A stretch of DNA of 64,000 nt from an uncultured Paracoccaceae bacterium (GCA_947489325.1 CANLDA010000017.1:1-64000); one strand, 5' to 3'. Positions 41,397-49,871 are shown, counted from the stretch's first letter. A program made the numbers and translations. Notes: a model not told the origin generated them from the letters alone.

Positions 41397-41467
41397 TTCT
41401 TCTTGGCTGAAATATCCTGGGGTGAATTGGACCTGATGCAATCAGGGCCAAGAGGGGCAAAGCCCCA
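41397..41467 (-). repeat. dispersed intergenic repeat, copy 4 (inverted)
   Basis: Read on the minus strand it has GGGGCTTTGCCCCT, an inner hairpin with CCTGAT-TGC-ATCAGG, then ATTCACCCCAGGATATTTCA and GCCAAGAAG. It lies between the divergent MBL and gltX genes. Confidence 0.9.
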
Positions 41468-41533
41468 TTTCCATCCGCTTTCTGGACAATCTCCTGCACT
41501 TGTGACAATCAGGCGCCAACTTCGGAGACCGCT

Positions 41534-42859
41534 ATGACCACCACTCGTTTCGCCCCATCGCCCACGGGCTATATCCACGTTGGCAACCTGCGCACCGCGC
41601 TGATGAATTACCTGATCGCTCGTAAATCTGGCGGCACCTTTATCTTACGTATTGATGACACAGATCCTGTGCGCTCCAAGCAGGAATATGTCGATGGCAT
41701 TCAGCGCGATCTGGAATGGCTTGGCTTGACGTGGGACAAGGTCGAGCGCCAGTCAGAGCGCCTTGATCGCTATGTTGCAGCAGCAGATAAACTGCGCGAG
41801 ATGGGGCGGTTTTATGAATGCTTTGAAACTCCGGTTGAGTTGGACCTAAAGCGCAAGAAACAGCTTAATATGGGCAAACCTCCGGTTTATGACCGCGCAG
41901 CATTGGCCCTGAGCGACGCAGACCGTGACGCCCTGCGTGCAGAGCGTGGAGACGGTCACTGGCGCTTTATGCTCAACCAAACTCGGATTGAATGGACAGA
42001 TGGCATTCTGGGTGATCTGTCGATTGATGCCGCGTCGGTTTCTGATCCGGTGTTGATCAAACAGGATGGTCAGTTCCTTTACACGCTGGCATCGGTTGTG
42101 GATGACGTGGAAATGGGTGTCACCCATGTTGTGCGCGGATCCGATCACGTAACCAACACGGCAACCCAAATTCAAATCATGGAAGCTCTGGGTGGCACGC
42201 CGCCAAGCTTTGCACACCATTCGTTGCTGACAGGTCCGCAAGGGGAATCGCTGTCCAAACGTCTGGGTACATTGGCACTGCGTGATTTGCGCGAGGCGGG
42301 CATTGAACCCGGCGCCCTTTTGTCGTTGATGTCGCGCCTTGGCTCGTCCCAACCGGTTGAGCTGCGCACCTCACTTGATGAAATTGCAGAAGGTTTTGAC
42401 GTGAGCCAGTTTGGTTCTGCCCCAACCAAATTTGATGTCGATGATCTTTACCCGCTGACAGGTCGTTTGCTGCATGATCTGCCACTTGCAGATGTGGCCG
42501 CTGATTTGGCCGCCGCAGGTGTGCCCGCTGATAAGGCAGAGGCCGTTTGGTCTGTCATTCACGACAACATCACAACCCGTAAAGACATTGCCACATGGTG
42601 GGATATGTTCGCCAATGGAGCGGATCCGGTGATTGACGACGAAGATCGTGAATTTGTTTCTCAAGCCATGGCGATGTTGCCCGAAGGCGCGCTTGACGGC
42701 GACAGCTGGGGGGGCTGGACCAAAGCGGTAAAAGAAGCGACCGGGCGCAAAGGGCGCGGTCTTTTCATGCCATTGCGTAAAGCGCTGACTGGACAAAGCC
42801 ATGGGCCGGACATGTCAGCCGTGCTGCCTTTGCTACAAGTGATTAAAGCCAAAGGTTAA
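41534..42859 (+). CDS. gltX: glutamate--tRNA ligase
   Basis: A 441-aa class I synthetase. The HIGH motif is in PSPTGYIHVGNLRTA; KMSKS appears as SLSKRLG; GSDHVTNTATQ matches the catalytic core. It charges tRNA-Glu. Many alphaproteobacteria carry two GluRS enzymes; the short length suggests this is the smaller one, and the other copy is not in the window. GGAGAC precedes the ATG. Confidence 0.93.
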   Translation: MTTTRFAPSPTGYIHVGNLRTALMNYLIARKSGGTFILRIDDTDPVRSKQEYVDGIQRDLEWLGLTWDKVERQSERLDRYVAAADKLREMGRFYECFETPVELDLKRKKQLNMGKPPVYDRAALALSDADRDALRAERGDGHWRFMLNQTRIEWTDGILGDLSIDAASVSDPVLIKQDGQFLYTLASVVDDVEMGVTHVVRGSDHVTNTATQIQIMEALGGTPPSFAHHSLLTGPQGESLSKRLGTLALRDLREAGIEPGALLSLMSRLGSSQPVELRTSLDEIAEGFDVSQFGSAPTKFDVDDLYPLTGRLLHDLPLADVAADLAAAGVPADKAEAVWSVIHDNITTRKDIATWWDMFANGADPVIDDEDREFVSQAMAMLPEGALDGDSWGGWTKAVKEATGRKGRGLFMPLRKALTGQSHGPDMSAVLPLLQVIKAKG

Positions 42860-42884
42860 GATCTTTCGTTCTTCTCAAAATGTT

Positions 42885-42921
42885 AAATAAGGCCCTCGTT
42901 TTGCGAGGGCCTTATTTTTTT
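42885..42921. terminator. terminator between gltX and acyl-CoA dehydrogenase gene
   Basis: A 14-bp perfect stem (AAATAAGGCCCTCG / CGAGGGCCTTATTT) with loop TTTTG and flanking A and T tracts; it can serve both convergent genes. Confidence 0.92.
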
Positions 42922-42942
42922 GATGTTAACCGTTTATTACAA

Positions 42943-44118
42943 TTAGCTTTCGCCAAATCCTTTTGGAATTGGGAGCGCGGGCAGAGATTTTGCGCGTTTC
43001 TGCAAGGCGCGGCCGATGACGACGCGGCTGATTTCGGTGGTGCCATCTACGATGCGCAGCATTTGCGACAGGCGTGACAGACGATCCATACCGTAAGATT
43101 GCAACAGGCCCATGCCGCCCAGAACTTGCGTGCAGGTGTTCGCGGCTTTCACGGCGGCATCTGGCACAAAACGCTTGGCGTGGGCGGCCATCAAGGGGCC
43201 TTCGTCGGTGCCAAGCGCAGCGGCGGCTTTGCGATACATCAGGCGCGAGACTTCCAGGTCGGTGGCCACATCGCCCAGCATCCACAAGATGCCATCCAGA
43301 TCGAGGTTGGTTTTCCCAAACATCTTGCGATCCCGCGCATAGGCCAACGCCGTATCCAACGCGCTTTCCATCAGACCACAGCATCCAGATGCGATCGACA
43401 CCCGTGCAATGTCAATCGCCATCAATGATCCTTGCAGGCCTTGCCCGACAGGCAGGATGATGTTGTCTTCGCTGACCACCACGTCCTTCATGTACATCTC
43501 GCCCAAAGGGAGGAAATTATAAGAAGGTGTGTCGTAACGTGGACCAAAGGAGAGTCCCTTGGCATCCGCTGGAATAGCGATCATGGCCATGTCTTTATGG
43601 CCGGGTTGATCGGTGGTTTTTACAACGGTGAAGTAAACATCTGCCTCGCCTGCAAGGCTGACCCAAGCTTTGGCGCCGTTGATTGTCCAGGTACCATCGT
43701 CATTGATCACCGCGCGGGAATACATGTTGGTCGCATCCGATCCAGACTGCGGTTCCGTCAATGCAAAGTTCGCCAATTTGCGCCCGGATGTCAGGTCACG
43801 CGCCCATTTTTCCTTGAACGCTTCGGTACCGTACCCACAGCCTGCAAATGTGCAGATATTGTGCATCGACAGAGCAAAGGCATAGGCCCCGTCGCCCTTG
43901 CCCAACTCTTCATAGACGCGAATACCTTCGGACAACGGAAGCCCCTGTCCCCCCAACTCTTTTGGGGCATAAAGGCCGGTTAACCCCATGCTGCCGGCCT
44001 TGTCTGAGCTGGCGCGGGGCCAGACACCGGCCGTGTTCCATGCATCAATATTGGGCTGGATGTCGTCCTGACAGTGGCTGCGGGCAGCAGTAAGGATGCG
44101 GTCGATGTCGGTCGTCAT
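42943..44118 (-). CDS. acyl-CoA dehydrogenase
   Basis: A 391-aa FAD enzyme with family motifs ALTEPQSGSDATNM (FAD/substrate), INGAKAWVSLAGEADVY and RKMFGKTNLDLDGILWML. The C-terminal motif that usually reads YEGT, with the catalytic base Glu, reads IVDGTTEI here, so Asp may act instead or the base lies elsewhere. Chain specificity is unknown. No other beta-oxidation gene adjoins. Upstream lies a palindrome within tandem repeats that looks like a TetR-type operator. Confidence 0.88.
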   Translation of the reverse strand: MTTDIDRILTAARSHCQDDIQPNIDAWNTAGVWPRASSDKAGSMGLTGLYAPKELGGQGLPLSEGIRVYEELGKGDGAYAFALSMHNICTFAGCGYGTEAFKEKWARDLTSGRKLANFALTEPQSGSDATNMYSRAVINDDGTWTINGAKAWVSLAGEADVYFTVVKTTDQPGHKDMAMIAIPADAKGLSFGPRYDTPSYNFLPLGEMYMKDVVVSEDNIILPVGQGLQGSLMAIDIARVSIASGCCGLMESALDTALAYARDRKMFGKTNLDLDGILWMLGDVATDLEVSRLMYRKAAAALGTDEGPLMAAHAKRFVPDAAVKAANTCTQVLGGMGLLQSYGMDRLSRLSQMLRIVDGTTEISRVVIGRALQKRAKSLPALPIPKGFGES

Positions 44119-44138
44119 GGCGTGAACCTTTGATAGAG

Positions 44139-44172
44139 TTTAATTGTCTGACATTTAATTGTCTGACAATTT
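44139..44172. promoter_or_regulatory. 15-bp tandem repeat with AATTGTC-T-GACAATT palindrome
   Basis: TTTAATTGTCTGACA occurs twice in tandem (44139-44153, 44154-44168); the second extends into AATTGTC-T-GACAATT (44158-44172), a perfect 7+7 palindrome. It is 20-55 bp upstream of the acyl-CoA dehydrogenase start and is a probable repressor site. Confidence 0.65.
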
Positions 44173-44310
44173 TATCCTCGCAACTCTGACCCCACGTCAC
44201 AAACTGAAACTGAGTCAAGTGACGTCGCGGCGCAAACTATGCAACGACAGTGGGTTGGCAATTCAGCGAAAACCATGATCTGTTGTCCAGATTAAAGGAA
44301 CCCGACACAA

Positions 44311-45699
44311 ATGGCAGATAATCAAGCAAAATTCCTGACCGGAAACCTGTTTCGGCATGTCAGTGTGATGTCGCTGACTGCCTCTATTGGCTTGATGGCA
44401 ATCTTTTTGGTGGACCTTGTTGATATGGTCTTCATTTCGATGTTGGGCAAGGAAGAGCTGGCAGCGGCGGTGGGCTATGCCGGAGCGATTCTGTTTTTCA
44501 CCACATCCTTTGGCATCGGAATGGCGATTGCGGCGGGGGCATTGGTGGCACGCGCTTTGGGGCAGGGAGATGTGCAATTGGCGCGTCGCCGATCCGCGAC
44601 GGCGCTGATTTATGGATTTGGATTTGCAACGGTGTTTGCGGCCACTGTCTGGATGAATCTTGATGTATTGGTGCGATGGATCGGGGCCACATCGGTCACA
44701 CATGCGCTTGCAGTGCATTACCTACAGATCATCATTCCGTCGTTGCCAGTGTTGTTGCTGGGCATGGTAGGTGGCGCAATCCTGCGTGCACATGGGGATG
44801 CGCGTCGCGCAATGATGGCCACAGTGTTTGGTGGGCTGGTCAATGCGGTCTTGGATCCCATTCTGATTTTCGGGCTTGGGTTGGATTTAACAGGCGCGGC
44901 GATGGCCAGTGTGGTGGCACGTATTACCATTGGGATAACCTCGCTTTATCCGATTTTTCGTTTTCACGGCGGCCTTGATCGCCCAACAGCCAAACAATAC
45001 CGTCAGGATCTTCCTGCCATTTTGGCAATCGCAGGTCCTGCCATCCTGACCCAATTTGCAACACCGATGGGGCAGGCCTTTGTGACGCGATCCATGGCGG
45101 CTTACGGCGAAGAAGCTGTGGCAGGTATGGCGATAGTTGGCAGGCTGACGCCTGTGGCATTTGGCGTGATTTTCGCGCTTTCTGGGGCTGTGGGGCCGAT
45201 CATTGGCCAAAACTTTGGCGCAAATCAGCACGAACGGGTCAAGATCGCCTTTCGGGATGGCTTGGTATTTACCTTCCTATGGGTGGTCTTTGCGGCCTTT
45301 GCATTGTTTTTTCTACGCGCGCCCATTGCGAGCCTGTTTCAGGCCGAGGGCATGTCACGCAATCTGGTCTTTTTGTTTTGTGGGCCTTTGGCGTTGGCAT
45401 TCTTTTTCAATGGTGTGATCTTTGTTTGCAACGCAGCGTTCAACAATCTCGGACGCCCTTTTTATTCCACTGCGGTGAATTGGGGACGGCATACGCTTGG
45501 TACGATCCCATTTGTATGGCTGGGCGCATGGGCGTTTGGGGCTCCGGGCGTGCTGATCGGGCAGGCTGCGGGCGGTGTTATCTTTGCTGCAATTGCGGTG
45601 ATTATGGTGCGCCGCGTGATGCAATCCAAAATAGCGCCTCAGCCCGCGCCATTTGCCCGTCAGGGGCGTTTGATGGCACTGTGGACTGGTCGGCGGTAA
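44311..45699 (+). CDS. MATE-family efflux transporter
   Basis: A 462-aa membrane protein with twelve hydrophobic segments in two related halves. The LVDLVDMVFISMLGKEELAA start and RAHGDARRAMMATVFGGLVNAVLDP motif are typical of MATE pumps, which export cationic drugs by Na or H exchange. AAAGGA precedes the ATG. Divergent from the acyl-CoA dehydrogenase gene. Confidence 0.9.
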   Translation: MADNQAKFLTGNLFRHVSVMSLTASIGLMAIFLVDLVDMVFISMLGKEELAAAVGYAGAILFFTTSFGIGMAIAAGALVARALGQGDVQLARRRSATALIYGFGFATVFAATVWMNLDVLVRWIGATSVTHALAVHYLQIIIPSLPVLLLGMVGGAILRAHGDARRAMMATVFGGLVNAVLDPILIFGLGLDLTGAAMASVVARITIGITSLYPIFRFHGGLDRPTAKQYRQDLPAILAIAGPAILTQFATPMGQAFVTRSMAAYGEEAVAGMAIVGRLTPVAFGVIFALSGAVGPIIGQNFGANQHERVKIAFRDGLVFTFLWVVFAAFALFFLRAPIASLFQAEGMSRNLVFLFCGPLALAFFFNGVIFVCNAAFNNLGRPFYSTAVNWGRHTLGTIPFVWLGAWAFGAPGVLIGQAAGGVIFAAIAVIMVRRVMQSKIAPQPAPFARQGRLMALWTGRR

Positions 45700-45705
45700 A
45701 AGATA

Positions 45706-46266
45706 TTAGATCAAGAAAGCATTGATCCGATGCAGTTGAGTATCCACAAAATCTCGCTCATTCGGGCGCAGTTTTTGATGTCTGGGATACACAGGGTTGT
45801 CCCGATCATCGTGAACAGGAGCGTCCCAGCCACGGGTTGTGTCAAAGAAACGCATGGCCCCGGCCTCGCCGAATTCACGTAGATATCCCTGCACGACCAC
45901 ATCCAGATAGCTCAGGACAATCGGCAGATCACGTGTGGGTTTGGCGTGTTTGCCTTCAGGAACACAATATGTGGCGATAGTGGCGGGTGCAGGGGCGCTA
46001 TGGTGCATTTGATCGGTGACAGGGACACGATCATATCCTGCCTCGCGGTGGTCCAATGCGGCCCAGTCATCACGCGGCACATGCGCAATCAGCCCATCAA
46101 TGACAGTGTTTGGGCAAGGTTCCACCGTGAGAAATGGGCGTGTTTGCCAAACCGTATGACGCCACACACGTCGCCAGCCATGCAGGCGCGCCGTTTGGGC
46201 GTTGCCATAGGTGTGGGTATCGCGGTTCACAAGGCTGCCATAGCCAAAGAAATAGGGGGTACTCAT
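45706..46266 (-). CDS. gamma-glutamylcyclotransferase-like protein
   Basis: A 186-aa protein of the GGCT fold, with the substrate-binding FGYGSLVNRDTH at the N-terminus. Members turn gamma-glutamyl amines or glutathione into 5-oxoproline; the acidic residue expected as base lies in a less conserved stretch, so activity is likely but not certain. It is divergent from the NsrR-like regulator. Confidence 0.82.
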   Translation of the reverse strand: MSTPYFFGYGSLVNRDTHTYGNAQTARLHGWRRVWRHTVWQTRPFLTVEPCPNTVIDGLIAHVPRDDWAALDHREAGYDRVPVTDQMHHSAPAPATIATYCVPEGKHAKPTRDLPIVLSYLDVVVQGYLREFGEAGAMRFFDTTRGWDAPVHDDRDNPVYPRHQKLRPNERDFVDTQLHRINAFLI

Positions 46267-46288
46267 GATAAAGTAGCTTGCGCAGCGA

Positions 46289-46302
46289 TTGATCTAAGTC
46301 AA
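46289..46302. promoter_or_regulatory. FNR/NnrR-like box TTGAT-N4-GTCAA
   Basis: TTGATCTAAGTCAA matches the Fnr-family consensus TTGAT-N4-ATCAA at nine of ten positions. It is 58 bp before the NsrR-like GTG start, in the divergent region with the GGCT gene. Confidence 0.55.
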
Positions 46303-46359
46303 TTCCAAAATACATCTTTTCGCGCATAGTGCCTTATCGTTGAAAAAGGTTGATCTGTC

Positions 46360-46806
46360 GTGCGTATCACCAAAAGAACCAACATCGCGATTAGGGTGTT
46401 GATGTATTGCGCCGCCAATACAGGCCGGTTGGTTACAAAGTCTGAAATTGCAGATTGTTGCAATGCCTCGGAAAACCACCTTGCACAGGTGATTCATCAG
46501 CTTGCGTTGATGGGGGTGTTGCACACGCAACGGGGGCGCCGTGGTGGGATGGAGCTGGCACATGATGCCAAAAACATCAACATCGGCAATATATTTCGCA
46601 AGATGGAGGCCCCAATGCCCTTGGCTGAATGTTTTGCAGATGTCGATAATTCCTGCCCTCTGGTGAATGCTTGTCGTTTGCGCCATGCCTTGCAAGAGGC
46701 GGCAGAGGCATTTTTCAACCGTTTGGACGAGGTGACATTGGACGAATTGATCTGCGGCAATACTGCGTTGCTGAATATTCTTTCACCTGAACCCTGTCGC
46801 GCGTGA
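46360..46806 (+). CDS. Rrf2-family regulator, NsrR type
   Basis: A 148-aa winged-helix regulator (TKSEIADCCNASENHLAQVI as recognition region). Three cysteines C91, C99 and C105 have C-x7-C-x5-C spacing like the 4Fe-4S ligands of NsrR, not the IscR pattern. NsrR senses nitric oxide. The start is a GTG with AAAGG about ten bases upstream. Its targets are not evident nearby; an Fnr-like box stands in front. gcvH follows after 100 bp but need not be related. Confidence 0.82.
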   Translation: MRITKRTNIAIRVLMYCAANTGRLVTKSEIADCCNASENHLAQVIHQLALMGVLHTQRGRRGGMELAHDAKNINIGNIFRKMEAPMPLAECFADVDNSCPLVNACRLRHALQEAAEAFFNRLDEVTLDELICGNTALLNILSPEPCRA

Positions 46807-46908
46807 TCTGCGCGCCAATGCCTCTTGTGAAGGAGGGGGCTTGCGTCATACGTTCGGTGTAAATGGGCAGAGGTGCCCACAATCTCAATGGCAAGGAGAC
46901 AGACAGGG

Positions 46909-47268
46909 ATGAAATTCACCGAAGAACACGAATGGTTGCGCGTTGAAGATGATGGCGTTGTCGTTGGTATCACCGCACATGCAGCCGAACAATTGGGCGA
47001 TGTGGTGTTTTTGGAGTTGCCCGAGGTGGGCGATACAGTGTCCAAAGATGACGAGATTTGCGTGATCGAATCCGTTAAGGCCGCCAGCGACATCCTGTCA
47101 CCGCTGGATGGGGAAATCGTGGAAGTGAACGACATGCTGACCGAAGAGCCGGGCAAAGTGAATGACGATCCCATGGGGGATGCGTGGTTCTTTAAGATCA
47201 AGCCCGATGATGCGTCCCAGATGGATGATTATATGGACGAAGCTGTCTACAACAAGTTTATTGGCTAA
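46909..47268 (+). CDS. gcvH: glycine cleavage system H protein
   Basis: A 119-aa lipoyl carrier. The lipoylated Lys is in IESVKAASDI, within the usual fold (EHEWLRVEDDGVVVGITAHA). It shuttles the aminomethyl group in glycine cleavage, feeding C1 units to folate. AAGGAGA at 46893-46899 supports the start. gcvT and gcvP, often its neighbours, are absent from the window. Confidence 0.92.
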   Translation: MKFTEEHEWLRVEDDGVVVGITAHAAEQLGDVVFLELPEVGDTVSKDDEICVIESVKAASDILSPLDGEIVEVNDMLTEEPGKVNDDPMGDAWFFKIKPDDASQMDDYMDEAVYNKFIG

Positions 47269-47280
47269 TGGTCAGAAAAC

Positions 47281-47314
47281 TGTGTCCCTGCATCATCTAA
47301 GACGCAGGGACACA
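47281..47314. terminator. convergent hairpin between gcvH and J-domain gene
   Basis: TGTGTCCCTGC and GCAGGGACACA form a perfect 11-bp stem with a 12-base loop. T tracts are weak, so termination efficiency is uncertain. Confidence 0.75.
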
Positions 47315-47318
47315 ACAC

Positions 47319-47948
47319 TTATTTCTCTTTGAAGCCTTTGCTTTCCTTGATCTGGTCCCAGGCCCAAACTACTTCTTGTAGCTGTTCTTCTTGACTGCGG
47401 TCGCCGCCGTTCATGTCCGGGTGCAGAACTTTGATCAATTTCTTATAGGATTTGCGAATCTCGGCCTTGGTCCAGTGATCCTTTGCCTCAAGAATCTCAA
47501 TCGCACGACGTTCAGTAGGGGGCAGACGACGTCCGCCGCCTCCGCCTTTGCCGGGGTTTTGTGTGGCGTTGGCGCCCAACACCTGATGCGGGTCTTCGAT
47601 GCCCAAACGCGCCCATGCACGCGCCTCTGGGTCGCTCATCGGTTTGGTCTTACGTTCCCAGACCTTGTCTTTGGACGTCTGTGCGTTCATTTCGGCCTCT
47701 GTCTGGCCGTCAAAGAAGTTCCACTTGAGGTTATACTCGCGCACGTGGTCTTTGCAGAACCATAGGAAATCATCCAACACGTCAGGGGCACGTGGTGCGC
47801 GATATTGACCAGCCTCTTCGCATCCATCGTGATGGCAGACCCTAACAGATGTCTCGGACGCGCCAGACATGCTACGTCGACCACGCGGGTTTTTCTTTTT
47901 GGCGTTTGATACTGACATATCAAAACCGAATGGATCTGACTTTCGCAT
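47319..47948 (-). CDS. J-domain (DnaJ-like) protein
   Basis: A 209-aa protein with the J domain at the C-terminus (about 150-205) carrying the HPD motif in KVLHPDMNGG. The N-terminal part has a CHHDGCEEAGQYRAP stretch with cysteines and a later FCKDHVREYNLKWNFF, seen in related alphaproteobacterial proteins. It probably stimulates DnaK. Divergent from bolA. AAAAGGTGAG precedes the start. Confidence 0.88.
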   Translation of the reverse strand: MRKSDPFGFDMSVSNAKKKNPRGRRSMSGASETSVRVCHHDGCEEAGQYRAPRAPDVLDDFLWFCKDHVREYNLKWNFFDGQTEAEMNAQTSKDKVWERKTKPMSDPEARAWARLGIEDPHQVLGANATQNPGKGGGGGRRLPPTERRAIEILEAKDHWTKAEIRKSYKKLIKVLHPDMNGGDRSQEEQLQEVVWAWDQIKESKGFKEK

Positions 47949-48021
47949 GACTCACCTTTTCGACTCGGAGCGCAGAGTTTAATCTATACGACAGGTAATT
48001 GAAGGGGGCAGGAGCAAAAAA

Positions 48022-48279
48022 ATGCGTGTAGCCGATGAAATTTACGAGAGTTTGCAGGCGGCGTTTTCGCCGCGTGAATTGAATGTGGTGGATGACAGCG
48101 AAAGTCATCGTGGTCATTCAGGGTATCAGGACGGGGGGCAAAGCCACTTTAACGTGTATATCCGTGCCGCGATTTTTGAAGGGCAAAGTCGCGTGGCCCG
48201 TCACCGGGCGGTGCACAAGGCAATAGGGGCTGATTTGGTGGGGCGTATTCACGCGTTGGCGTTGGATATCGACATCTGA
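48022..48279 (+). CDS. BolA-family protein
   Basis: An 85-aa BolA-fold protein (NVVDDSESHRGHSG with the conserved His, then SHFNVYI and RHRAVHKAIG). BolA proteins bind monothiol glutaredoxins and Fe-S clusters. AGGAG stands before the start. The head-to-head arrangement with a J-domain gene is common in Rhodobacterales. Confidence 0.92.
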   Translation: MRVADEIYESLQAAFSPRELNVVDDSESHRGHSGYQDGGQSHFNVYIRAAIFEGQSRVARHRAVHKAIGADLVGRIHALALDIDI

Positions 48280-48303
48280 TGAACGCCTAATGAATGCCGC
48301 GCA

Positions 48304-48693
48304 TCACTGCGCGGCGACCTCATCTGCCGTTTGCGCGTCAGGGGTCGCTTCGTCAGCAGGTTCCACACGTTTGGCCGTGATCTTAGGTTCAGATTCAGGC
48401 GTGGTGAGTTCAGGCGGGCTGGGCTCCATCAGCTGTGCGCCAAAGGCAGCGGCGTGGGCTAGATTGGGACGGCGGAACACCATGAGACTGCGATAGGTCG
48501 TGGTCGAAGAGGTTAGCCCCGCGCGTTCCTCACTTGGAAGCATATCTGTGCGCTGATATTCCCAGCCATCTGCCGCCAGCGTGTTCATCACGTCCTCGAC
48601 AGCGTGCGCAAAACGCGCCTCGGCGCCCTTGATGCCACGGGTCTTTTTGCCCTTTTGTGGGGCGGGTACAACTTTGTATTCAAAGGCTGTCAT
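48304..48693 (-). CDS. DUF4177 family protein
   Basis: A 129-aa protein. Residues 1-75 match DUF4177 (FEYKVVPAPQKG, LAADGWEYQRTDMLPSEER, YRSLMVFRRP), and the tail is Pro/Glu/Ala-rich and probably disordered. Function is unknown. Convergent with bolA, 24 bp apart. Confidence 0.75.
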   Translation of the reverse strand: MTAFEYKVVPAPQKGKKTRGIKGAEARFAHAVEDVMNTLAADGWEYQRTDMLPSEERAGLTSSTTTYRSLMVFRRPNLAHAAAFGAQLMEPSPPELTTPESEPKITAKRVEPADEATPDAQTADEVAAQ

Positions 48694-48723
48694 CTGTATT
48701 CCTGTTCTGCGTTGGTTTTCACT

Positions 48724-48775
48724 ATAGCAATGCGTGACGTCGTCTCAAGATAGCAATGCGTGACGTCGTCTCAAG
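48724..48775. repeat. perfect 26-bp tandem duplication
   Basis: Two identical 26-bp units (48724-48749, 48750-48775), each containing GCGTGACGTCGTCTC. The right-hand unit includes the stop codon of the thioesterase gene. Two units without spacers are not a CRISPR. Confidence 0.9.
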
Positions 48776-49253
48776 CCTTGCGTGGAATGCCGATGGGGCG
48801 ACCAATGCGGTCTGGGCGAGGCAGCTTGGCGTGTTGCGTTGCCATGGCAGAGAGTTTGGCAAAGATGTCGTCGGGCATATCCGCCACGCGAGGGCCTGAC
48901 ATATCAACGTGTAAGGTCATGGCCTCTGCCGTCGCCGCAAGCCAGCCATCCTCGTGATATAACTCTTGATAGGTGTGAAAGCGTTTACGATCAAAATCAA
49001 TGATTTGCATGGAACACCTCACGCGATTCCCGAGGTGAAGCTCCCGCAAATATCTGATACGAATATCGGCGGTATAGGTGGTTAACCCACGCTCTGATGC
49101 GACGTGCTCTCCGAAACCCAAAAGCGGATAAGCCTGATCCGAACAGCGATCAAACAACACGGTGTAAAACGCCATGTTGAGGTGGCCGTTATAGTCGATC
49201 CATTCAGGTTCTATTTCCATCAACGAAGACATGAAGGGAGCAGGTGGTGTCAT
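48771..49253 (-). CDS. hot-dog-fold thioesterase
   Basis: A 160-aa protein with the hot-dog signature DYNGHLNMAFYTVLFD, the usual active-site region of 4-hydroxybenzoyl-CoA thioesterase-type enzymes, and a typical length. It hydrolyses an acyl-CoA; similarity of the active-site stretch to betainyl-CoA thioesterases of carnitine breakdown is suggestive only. Its stop codon lies within a 26-bp tandem duplication. Confidence 0.82.
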   Translation of the reverse strand: MTPPAPFMSSLMEIEPEWIDYNGHLNMAFYTVLFDRCSDQAYPLLGFGEHVASERGLTTYTADIRIRYLRELHLGNRVRCSMQIIDFDRKRFHTYQELYHEDGWLAATAEAMTLHVDMSGPRVADMPDDIFAKLSAMATQHAKLPRPDRIGRPIGIPRKA

Positions 49254-49538
49254 GATGGATGTATCCGTCGTTTGGTTTCTGTGCAGTCAGGTTACTTATA
49301 AATGCTGCTTTAGGCATTGTCTGCAAGACAGCAATTGGGACCCAGCCAATGGATGAAAATGCTGTGAGGTCAGGAGCCTCGGGCGGGGAAATTTTTTAAC
49401 AAGAGAAAGATGAGGTGTGTAATCTTGTTTTGAACTTGGGTCGAGCACAGCAGACGTAATTTCACAAAAACAATGATCTAGTCGATGTTGTTGATGTGAT
49501 GAATTTCGTATCAAAAATGTAATGGCTAAAACCACAAG

Positions 49539-49757
49539 TCAACGGTTTCGCCAAATTTTGCCAACAGCAGATTCCATGACACTCCATAAAACCCATACAA
49601 TAATGTGGAAAAATACGATTGTGAAAGCAAGAGTGAGGGCAGTAGAAACGCCTATTTCAATAAGGAAGCCAGTAAATGTGAGTGGAAAAAATAGTTTGAA
49701 TATATCCGCAAGGATGAGAGCAAATGCTATTGGTGGAAGGAGAATGACTTTAAGCAA
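49539..49757 (-). CDS. possible small membrane protein
   Basis: A 72-aa frame with TTG start and a GAAGAAGAA stretch just upstream. The product is strongly hydrophobic, with two likely membrane helices (VILLPPIAFALILADIF and TALTLAFTIVFFHIIVWVLW) and a basic end KIWRNR. No family recognised. Low GC and no ATG make it uncertain. Confidence 0.35.
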   Translation of the reverse strand: MLKVILLPPIAFALILADIFKLFFPLTFTGFLIEIGVSTALTLAFTIVFFHIIVWVLWSVMESAVGKIWRNR

Positions 49758-49871
49758 TTTTTCTTCTTCATCTTACCGCTGAACATTAGCCGAATTGTGT
49801 CGCAACATCATCCTCGAAGTAAAGATTTTTCACAATGTGCCTTATGATGCTTGGCAAAAAGTCACAAATCA

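Noticed and set aside
46360-46806. IscR or RirA assignment for the Rrf2 regulator
   Set aside because: Cys spacing C-x7-C-x5-C differs from IscR (C-x5-C-x7) and no iron-sulfur assembly genes adjoin; NsrR type fits better.
46807-46908. Glycine riboswitch ahead of gcvH
   Set aside because: Only about 100 bp are available, the conserved aptamer cores are not visible, and the only structure is a 5-bp GGGCA/TGCCC hairpin.
48724-48775. CRISPR array
   Set aside because: Only two directly adjoining units without spacers and no cas genes.
49296-49535. 79-codon minus-strand frame upstream of the thioesterase region
   Set aside because: His/Ser/Leu-rich product without domain, no ribosome site and AT-rich surroundings.
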